Assembly: GCA_964643485.1 (NCBI GenBank)
Contig: CAZXRA010000053.1
Coordinates: 1-27,113 of the forward strand
Source: Iamia sp964643485
GTDB lineage: Bacteria > Actinomycetota > Acidimicrobiia > Acidimicrobiales > Iamiaceae
Length of the DNA stretch: 27,113 nucleotides
Direction of reading: 5' to 3'
The notes below the pieces were generated by a model that did not search any database, was not told where the DNA came from, and saw only the letters and a program-made list of their open reading frames with translations. A program made the position numbers and the translations under genes. Positions 21,823 through 27,113 of this stretch are shown in pieces (position 1 is the first letter of the stretch; each line of letters starts with the position of its first letter).

Positions 21823-22629
21823 GTGACCCGCCTGCCCGACCACCTGAACGAGGCCGCCCCGGCCGACAACGCCGGGCTCGACCTTCCCACCCTCCACGAG
21901 CGAGCGGCCCGGCGCCGTCGTCGCCGGCAGGGACGGGTGGCTGGTGCCGCCGCGCTCGTCGTGGTCGGGATCGCCGTCGTCGGTGTGGCCGGCGCCTGGT
22001 CGTCTCCGGACGAGGCCGTCACCGCGGCCCAGGGAGGCGATGGTGAGGTTGCCCTCGACCCCGCCGTCGATCCCTCGACAACCGATCCGGTGGACGTACC
22101 GCCGACGGAGCCATCCGTGTCCGTGCCCGAGACGACCGAGGTGCCACCCCCTCCGACGAGTGAGCCGGTGGAGCCGAGGACCGAGCCCGTGGCCCCGACG
22201 ACGGAGGCTGTCCCATCCGGTCCGCGCTCGCTGGAGCTGCGTGGCACCTACGAGGCCGAGGAGCACCACGTCGCGGGGACGTCGGCCTGTCCCGACCTCA
22301 CCCACACCCTCGACATGAACCTCACGATGGAGGACGGCTCGGCCTGGGTCGGCCGTGAGGACTATTGCGGCACCCATGTCGGCCTCCGGTGGAACGGCGA
22401 GGGCACCTTCACCCTCACCGCCCCGGACGGGTCCGCCCTCGCCGGGACCTTCACCAGCACCGCTCCCATGGGCAGCTCCGGCGTCCCGTACTCGCTGGAC
22501 GTCCGGGAGGGGAGCGGTACCTACGCCGGGGCGACCGGTCGGTGCGACCTCAGCATCCACATCACACCGCTGGCCTCCAGCAGGCAGGCCCAGCGGGGCA
22601 CCATCGCCTGCACCCTGTCGATCCCGTAG
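21823..22629 (+). CDS. Membrane-anchored protein with Pro/Thr-rich stalk
   Basis: 268 aa from GTG 21823, which has GAGGAG 5 nt upstream. A cytoplasmic part with a run of Arg (ARRRRRRQGR, about 29-38) precedes one transmembrane helix (about 39-59). A long Pro/Thr/Glu/Val linker follows (about 85-140, with TTEVPPPPTSEP), then a beta-rich C-terminal domain with three Cys residues (TSACPDL, EDYCGTH, GRCDLS, and a fourth near the end, TIACTL). The layout is of an exported surface protein held by an N-terminal anchor. No named domain is certain. Confidence 0.65.
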   Translation: MTRLPDHLNEAAPADNAGLDLPTLHERAARRRRRRQGRVAGAAALVVVGIAVVGVAGAWSSPDEAVTAAQGGDGEVALDPAVDPSTTDPVDVPPTEPSVSVPETTEVPPPPTSEPVEPRTEPVAPTTEAVPSGPRSLELRGTYEAEEHHVAGTSACPDLTHTLDMNLTMEDGSAWVGREDYCGTHVGLRWNGEGTFTLTAPDGSALAGTFTSTAPMGSSGVPYSLDVREGSGTYAGATGRCDLSIHITPLASSRQAQRGTIACTLSIP

Positions 22630-22761
22630 CAGGCGACGATCGACGGCGTGCGGCCGATGAAGGCGAGGAGCCGGGCCTGCTCGTCGGCATCGTCCGGCAC
22701 CGGCCGAAGTGGCGGAGGCCGACGAGAGGCCCCCACCACGGCGTAGGGTCACGTCTGTCGG

Positions 22762-22780
22762 GAACCACCGCGGGTGGTTC
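22762..22780. promoter_or_regulatory. Perfect palindrome upstream of darT
   Basis: GAACCACC / GGTGGTTC (8-bp arms, GCG centre) 59 nt before the darT start. A TAGGGT -10-like hexamer lies just upstream (22744-22749), so the palindrome would be at the transcript start or in the leader. It may be an autoregulatory operator or an mRNA hairpin. The rest of the 210-nt gap before darT holds no supportable gene. Confidence 0.45.
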
Positions 22781-22839
22781 ATCGCCCGTCCGAACGTCGC
22801 TCAGCCCTGGGGGCGCGGGCCCCCGGATCGGTCTCGGTC

Positions 22840-23463
22840 GTGACCACGCAGATCCTCCACTTCACCCACCTGGCGAACCTCCCGACCATCGTGGAGCACG
22901 GGTTGCTCTCCGACACCCGGGCCCAGGGCACGGTGGCCACCGTCGACGTGGGCAAGCCCGAGATCAAGACCTACCGGCGGGAACAGCCCGTGGTCGTACC
23001 GCCCGGGGGAGTGGTGGCCGACTACGTCCCCTTCTATTTCGCCCCCCGAAGCCCCATGATGTACGTCATCCACCGGGGCGCCGTCCCGGGGCTCCAGGGC
23101 GGGAGCGACATGCTCATCTACCTGACCACCACGGTCGAGCGGCTCGTCGAGACGGGGAGCAAGCTCGTGCTCACCGACCGCAACGCCGTGCTGGGCTACG
23201 CCGAGCAGACCGACGACGTCGACCGCATCGACGAGCTCGTCGACTGGGACCTCATGGCCTCCATGTTCTGGAACGACACCCCCGAGGAGCCCGACCGCAA
23301 GGAGCGGCGCATGGCCGAGTGCCTGGCCCACGGCTCGGTACCCTGGCCGGCGATCGACGGGATCGTGGCCCGGACGGCCGAGCGGGCCGCCGAGGTCACC
23401 AGCCTCCTGGCCGAGGCCGCCGACCCCCCACCTGTCGCCGTCCGGGGCGACTGGTACTTCTGA
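22840..23463 (+). CDS. darT: DarT: DNA thymidine ADP-ribosyltransferase toxin
   Basis: 207 aa. DarT modifies thymidine in single-stranded DNA with ADP-ribose from NAD and blocks replication. Family marks: start QILHFTHLANLPTIVEHGLLSD (H of the NAD site), YVPFYFAPRSPMMYVIHRG, and the catalytic glutamate E160 in RRMAECLAHGSVPW. R46/R47 are candidates for the conserved catalytic arginine region. All key residues are present. GTG 22840 starts right before the conserved strand. The antitoxin gene follows after 9 nt. DarTG systems serve in phage defence by abortive infection. Confidence 0.92.
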   Translation: MTTQILHFTHLANLPTIVEHGLLSDTRAQGTVATVDVGKPEIKTYRREQPVVVPPGGVVADYVPFYFAPRSPMMYVIHRGAVPGLQGGSDMLIYLTTTVERLVETGSKLVLTDRNAVLGYAEQTDDVDRIDELVDWDLMASMFWNDTPEEPDRKERRMAECLAHGSVPWPAIDGIVARTAERAAEVTSLLAEAADPPPVAVRGDWYF

Positions 23464-23472
23464 GGAGGCGCA

Positions 23473-24537
23473 ATGATCACCGACACCGATGGCGACCTCT
23501 TCGACGACGGGGCCGACGCTCTGGTCAACGGGGTGAACATCGGCGGGGTGATGGGCCGGAGCCTGGCCGGGCGGTTCAAGCGCCGCTTCCCCGAGATGTT
23601 CCGCGAGTACGAGCGCATGGCCCGACGGGGCGAGCTGCAGATGGGCCGGGTCCACGTGTGGCCCACGGGGGAGGAGGTGCCCCGCTTCGTGGTGAACGTC
23701 CCCACCAAGCGGCACTGGCGGTCCAAGGTGCGCCTCGCCGACGTGGAGCAGGGGCTGGCCGACCTGGTGCGGGCCGTCACCGAGCACGGCATCACGTCGG
23801 TCGCCGTCCCCGCCCTCGGCTGCGGGAGCGGCGGGCTGGAGTGGTCCGAGGTCCGACCCCTCGTGGAGGCGGCCTTCGCCCCGGTCCCCGCCGTCGACGT
23901 CCGTGTCTACGCCCCCCACCACCGGGCCACGCCGGCCCCGGATGGCGACCCGCGCCGGGCGGTGATGACGCCCGGCCGCACCGCCCTCGTCGCCGTCGTG
24001 CACCGGTACGCCGCGGTCACCGCCCAGGTGACGGTGCTCGAGGTCGAGAAGCTGGCCTACTTCCTCCAGGAGGCGGGCCAGGATCTCCGCCTGGCCTACG
24101 ACGACAGCTCCTCCGGCCCCGTCACCGACGACCTGCGCCACGTCCTCGCCCCTCTGGAGGGATCTGTCCTCACCGGCTACGACGACGGCACCGATCGGGC
24201 CGCCGTGGTCGAGCTGCGGCCCGGCGTGGGGGAGGAGGCGGCGATGGCGATCGCCGCCACTCTCACTCTCGCCGCTCGGATCGACCGGGTGCTGGCCCTG
24301 GCTCGGGGCTTCGAGTCGCCCTACGGCTTGGAGCTCCTGGCCACGTTGCACTGGGCCGCGACCCGCGACGAGCGGGCGGCCGGGGATCCCGAGCGGGCAG
24401 CGGCGCTGGTGGTGGGGGAACGGGAGCGGGCGGCGCGGATGTTCGTCGAGGCCCACGTGGCCGCGGCCGCCGCCCACCTCACGGCCGAGGGGTGGTTCGG
24501 CCCCCGGCGTCCCGTCCCGGCTCGCGCTCGGACCTGA
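23473..24537 (+). CDS. darG: DarG: macrodomain antitoxin
   Basis: 354 aa. The N-terminal macrodomain (about 1-155) would remove ADP-ribose from DNA: GDLFDDGADALVNGVNIGG, VMGRSLAGRFKRRFPEMF, PTKRHWRSKVRLADVEQGL and the ligand loop ALGCGSGGLEWSEV. The C-terminal part (about 170-340, RTALVAVVHRYAAVTAQVTVLEVEKLAYFLQ and following) is the DarT-binding domain found in full-length DarG. ATG 23473 has GGAGG 5 nt upstream, directly after the darT stop, so the pair is tightly coupled. Both activities of the antitoxin look intact. Confidence 0.92.
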   Translation: MITDTDGDLFDDGADALVNGVNIGGVMGRSLAGRFKRRFPEMFREYERMARRGELQMGRVHVWPTGEEVPRFVVNVPTKRHWRSKVRLADVEQGLADLVRAVTEHGITSVAVPALGCGSGGLEWSEVRPLVEAAFAPVPAVDVRVYAPHHRATPAPDGDPRRAVMTPGRTALVAVVHRYAAVTAQVTVLEVEKLAYFLQEAGQDLRLAYDDSSSGPVTDDLRHVLAPLEGSVLTGYDDGTDRAAVVELRPGVGEEAAMAIAATLTLAARIDRVLALARGFESPYGLELLATLHWAATRDERAAGDPERAAALVVGERERAARMFVEAHVAAAAAHLTAEGWFGPRRPVPARART

Positions 24538-24547
24538 TCCCCTCAGG

Positions 24548-25240
24548 TCAGCCTTCGGCCTCCAGAGCCTGCACGCGCTCGGCCGCGAACGTGCCGTTCA
24601 GGGTGGGGAAGGTCTGGATGTCGGTCTCGCCCACCGAGGTGATGGTGCCGCACACCCACTCGTCGGTGATCTCGTTGATCTCGATGGTGGTGGGGCCCAG
24701 GGGGTTGATCCGTCCCGACGTGCCGGAGTACAGGCCGTGGTTGGCGATCCGCCCGGTTGCGTCCCCCTCTCCCTCGGCCGCGTCGGTGAAGGTGGACCCG
24801 GCGGCGATGGTGCCGGCCGTGTCGGTCAGGGTGAGGGTGAAGACGTAGATGAGCCCGTCGTCGGGGACATCGGGCACGCCGACGGGGATGCCCAGCCCGA
24901 ACTGCGGGTCGGCCTCCAGCTCGTAGGTGGCGATGGCGCCGCTGAGGATGGAGTCGCTGTCGACGGTGTTGGCCGGGTGGGGCCCGTCGTCGGCGATGGC
25001 CATGGCCACGGAGACGGGCCCGTCGTCGTCCTCGGAGCCGGTGACCACCAGGTCGTTGCGACACTCGTCGTCCGGCTCCTCGGGCACCTGCTGGGGCGTC
25101 GGAGCCTCGTCGCCATCCGGGGCGTCGGTGGGAGCAGCGGTGCTCTCCGGTGCCGTCGTGTCGGCGTCGTCGGAGCCCCCGCACCCGGTGAGCAGGAGGG
25201 CGGCGACGAGCAGGGCGGTGGACAGGCGGGTGGCGCGCAC
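24548..25240 (-). CDS. Predicted lipoprotein
   Basis: 230 aa from GTG 25240. Signal peptide with lipobox LLLTGC at about 15-20, then an acidic Thr/Ala/Pro/Asp linker to about 60 and a beta-rich domain with two Cys (DECRNDL and EWVCGTI) that likely pair. No named family recognised. It ends 10 nt from the darG stop, convergent. An ATG at 25312 would put 24 polar residues ahead of the signal and is not favoured. Confidence 0.7.
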   Translation of the reverse strand: MRATRLSTALLVAALLLTGCGGSDDADTTAPESTAAPTDAPDGDEAPTPQQVPEEPDDECRNDLVVTGSEDDDGPVSVAMAIADDGPHPANTVDSDSILSGAIATYELEADPQFGLGIPVGVPDVPDDGLIYVFTLTLTDTAGTIAAGSTFTDAAEGEGDATGRIANHGLYSGTSGRINPLGPTTIEINEITDEWVCGTITSVGETDIQTFPTLNGTFAAERVQALEAEG

Positions 25241-25325
25241 GGCGGGGCACCGTAGGCGGTCCGAACCCCGGTGGCGGGGCACCCCGGCGGAGGGTGCTCG
25301 CCGTGTGAACATCGCGTTTCGCCCC

Positions 25326-25363
25326 TTGACCAGGGACCGGATATTTTCGATAGTGCTTCGAAA
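25326..25363 (+). promoter_or_regulatory. Promoter and palindrome before the urea-associated operon
   Basis: TTGACC (25326-25331) and GATAGT (25349-25354) are 17 nt apart, and ATG 25363 follows 8 nt later with no ribosome site, which suggests a leaderless mRNA. A perfect inverted repeat TTTCGA / TCGAAA (7-nt centre, 25345-25363) covers the -10 and start codon, a likely repressor site. The stretch is notably AT-rich for this genome. Confidence 0.65.
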
Positions 25364-26205
25364 TGTCTTCGTCTCCTCCCTCTCCCGGCGCCACGGCGAC
25401 GACCCTGGGCGCCCGCGACCACGCCCGGGCCCAGGCCGGAGTCGTGGTCGAGGCCATGCCCACCGTCCCGCCCGGCACCGCCCGCGACCTGCCCCCCGGC
25501 GTCGATCCCACCACTGTCCTCTGGGACGAGGTCGTCGCCGCCGGCGGCTACGCCGCGGCCGCCCTCCCCCGGGGTGCCCACCTCCGGCTGACCGACCTCC
25601 GGGGCGACGCCTGCGCCGGCCTCCTCCTCCACCGGGCCGACCGCCCGGCCGAGCGCCTCAACGTGGCCGACACGGTCAAGGTCCAGTGGCAGGCCTACCT
25701 CGGGCCCGGATCGCTGCTGCTGTCAGGCCAGGGGCGGGTCCTGGCCGCCCTCGTCGAGGACACCTCGGCCCGCCACGACGCCCTGTGCGGCACCTCCACC
25801 CGGGCCGCCAACGAGCGCCACTACGGGGACGGTGCCCCCGACGGGCCCCACCCCAACGGGCGCGACCACTTCGCCGTGGCCCTGGCCAAGGTGGGCCTGG
25901 GTCGCCGGGACGTGGCCCCCAACGTCAACCTCTTCAAGGGGGTGCGCGTCGACCCCGACGGTGCCCTCCGCTTCGACGGTGCGCTCCGGCCCGGTGCCCA
26001 CGTCACCCTGCGGTGCGAGCTGCCCGTGCTGGTGACCGTGGTCAACGTGCCCCACCCTGTCGATCCCCGCCCCGACTACACGGTCACCCCGGTGCGTCTC
26101 ACGGCCTGGCGCGGCGAGCCCGCCGGGGCCGACGACCCGGCCCGCACCGCCACCCCGGAGGCGACCCGCGCCTACCTGGCCACCGAGCAGGAGGCCCTCC
26201 GGTGA
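25363..26205 (+). CDS. Urea amidolyase-associated protein, UAAP1/DUF1989-like
   Basis: 280 aa. Shows the DUF1989 pattern: LWDEVVAAGGYAAAALPRGAHLRLTDLRGDACAGLLLH, DTVKVQWQAYLGPGSLLLSGQGRVLA, the conserved Cys/His region DTSARHDALCGTST and NVNLFKGVRVDPDG. This protein and the next are the paired UAAP1 and UAAP2 proteins seen with urea/guanidine carboxylase and allophanate hydrolase operons; their biochemical role is unclear, possibly in guanidine or carboxyguanidine breakdown. The overlap GTGA with the next gene shows operon structure. Confidence 0.85.
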   Translation: MSSSPPSPGATATTLGARDHARAQAGVVVEAMPTVPPGTARDLPPGVDPTTVLWDEVVAAGGYAAAALPRGAHLRLTDLRGDACAGLLLHRADRPAERLNVADTVKVQWQAYLGPGSLLLSGQGRVLAALVEDTSARHDALCGTSTRAANERHYGDGAPDGPHPNGRDHFAVALAKVGLGRRDVAPNVNLFKGVRVDPDGALRFDGALRPGAHVTLRCELPVLVTVVNVPHPVDPRPDYTVTPVRLTAWRGEPAGADDPARTATPEATRAYLATEQEALR

Positions 26206-26858
26206 CGGCGCCCGTCCCGACCGGGGACGGCCTCCCGGGTGGTGTCGTCGTCCACGACGAGGTGGTCCGGGCCCGCGCCCCGTGGTCGCGGGTGATCGCG
26301 GAGGGCCAGACGTTGCGGATCGTCGACGTGGCCGGCAACCAGGCCGTCGACTGCGTCCTCTTTGCCGCCGCCGATCCCACCGAGCGCTACAGCGCCCCCG
26401 ACACCATCACTGCCCAGGGCAACGTCTTCCTCGTCGTCGGCTCGGTGCTCCTCTCCACCGAGGGCCGCCCCCTCGTGACCGTCACCGGGAGCTCCTGCGC
26501 CCGCCACGACACCATCGGCGGCGCCTGCTCCAAGGAGTCCAACGCCCTCCGCTACGGGTTCCACACCGCCGCCCAGCACGCCTGCGTCGAGAACTTCCTG
26601 CACGAGATGGGACTTCACGGCCTCGGCGCTCGCGACCTGCAGTCGAACATCAACTGGTTCATGAACGTGCCCGTCGATCCCGACGGCTCGCTCGGCATCG
26701 TCGACGGCATCTCCGCCCCCGGCCTCTGGGTCGACCTGCGGGCCGAGCGCGACGTCCTCGTCGTGGTGTCCAACTGCCCGCAGGTGAACAACCCCTGCAA
26801 CGGCTTCGACCCCACCCCGGTGCGCATGGTCGTCACCGCCGGCGGGGGCGACCGGTGA
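26202..26858 (+). CDS. Urea amidolyase-associated protein, UAAP2/DUF1989-like
   Basis: 218 aa from a GTG overlapping the UAAP1 stop. Same fold as its neighbour: LRIVDVAGNQAVDCVLFAAADPTERYS, DTITAQGNVFLVVGSVLLSTEGRPL, SCARHDTIGGACSKESN (Cys/His site), and INWFMNVPVDPDGSL with a terminal SNCPQVNNPCNGFDPTPVRM. The Cys and His residues typical of the family are all present. The two proteins probably form a hetero-complex, an inference from their constant pairing. Confidence 0.85.
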   Translation: MTAPVPTGDGLPGGVVVHDEVVRARAPWSRVIAEGQTLRIVDVAGNQAVDCVLFAAADPTERYSAPDTITAQGNVFLVVGSVLLSTEGRPLVTVTGSSCARHDTIGGACSKESNALRYGFHTAAQHACVENFLHEMGLHGLGARDLQSNINWFMNVPVDPDGSLGIVDGISAPGLWVDLRAERDVLVVVSNCPQVNNPCNGFDPTPVRMVVTAGGGDR

Positions 26859-27113
26859 GCACCTGGATCACCCGCCGCGACCCCGCCGCCGTCGCCGCTG
26901 ACGTGGCCCGGGCCGACCCCTCTCTCCCCCTGGCCGGGTTGCGCCTCGCCGTCAAGGACAACATCGACGTGGCCGGCCTCCCCACCACGGCGGCCTGCCC
27001 CGCCTTCGCCTACCAGCCCGCGGCCTCGGCCCCCGTCGTGCGCCGGCTCGAGGCGGCGGGCGCCGTCGTGGCCGGGAAGGCGAACATGGACCAGTTCGCC
27101 ACCGGCCTGGTCG
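26855..27113 (+). CDS. Allophanate hydrolase (amidase family), partial
   Basis: The first 86 residues of an amidase-signature enzyme, cut by the window edge. GTG 26855 overlaps the UAAP2 stop. After a short leader comes LPLAGLRLAVKDNIDVAGLPTTAACP with the catalytic Lys in AVKDN, and GKANMDQFATGLV, the start of the next conserved stretch. M-D-Q-F-A-T-G is typical of allophanate hydrolases, which split allophanate to ammonia and CO2. The Ser-Ser-Lys serines lie beyond the window. Confidence 0.85.
   Translation, partial: MSTWITRRDPAAVAADVARADPSLPLAGLRLAVKDNIDVAGLPTTAACPAFAYQPAASAPVVRRLEAAGAVVAGKANMDQFATGLV

Noticed and set aside
22521..22739. Minus-strand frame with DEQARLLAFIGRTPSIVACY
   Set aside because: Looks partly protein-like and could be a gene remnant, but overlaps the end of the membrane protein, and I recognise no family.
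22365..24848. 827-codon plus-strand open frame across darTG
   Set aside because: Arg/Pro/Gly-rich shadow frame of GC-rich genes; darT and darG with clear motifs occupy the other frame.

Overview
The window is high-GC DNA with many GTG starts, ATGA/GTGA-coupled operons, secreted lipoproteins and a DesA-type acyl-ACP desaturase. This points to an actinobacterium; the gene mix would fit class Acidimicrobiia, but that rank is a guess.

Layout. (1) 1-1383, chromosome: acyl-ACP desaturase and a small two-helix membrane protein. (2) 1384-1460: intact tRNA-Arg(ACG). (3) 1416-15001: an integrated element of about 13.5 kb bounded by a 47-bp direct repeat made of the 3' part of the tRNA. It holds a tyrosine integrase next to the tRNA, repeated 10-bp sites at both ends that look like integrase arm sites, a MobF-type relaxase-helicase broken by two compensating frameshifts, and two small excisionase-like HTH proteins. 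No type IV secretion genes are seen, so it resembles a mobilizable island. (4) 15002-27113, chromosome: a hypothetical protein, a VOC protein, a decayed YozG-like regulator, membrane and secreted proteins, a ComB-like phosphatase, an FAD oxidoreductase, a complete DarTG toxin-antitoxin pair, and the start of a urea-amidolyase-associated operon running off the window.

The element cargo is a dense set of defence-type modules: an orphan trypsin-like peptidase; a small toxin-antitoxin-like pair; an AbiE-like pair with a third gene, preceded by a perfect palindrome; a divergently transcribed ImmA/IrrE-type metalloprotease plus XRE repressor; a three-gene ubiquitin-like operon (Ubl, E2-like, JAB-E1 fusion); and a MntA-type nucleotidyltransferase whose HepT partner is frameshifted and cut short.

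The most interesting part is 10707-14226. The ubiquitin-like operon faces an XRE/metalloprotease pair across a short intergenic region carrying a perfect 9-4-9 palindrome. The E2-like protein has no cysteine and the Ubl has no C-terminal Gly-Gly, so the chemistry cannot be the classical E2 thioester relay. My reading is a Bub-like conjugation system under CapH/CapP-like protease-controlled repression, carried on a mobile element. The gene content and motifs are read directly; the regulation and the antiphage role are inferred.
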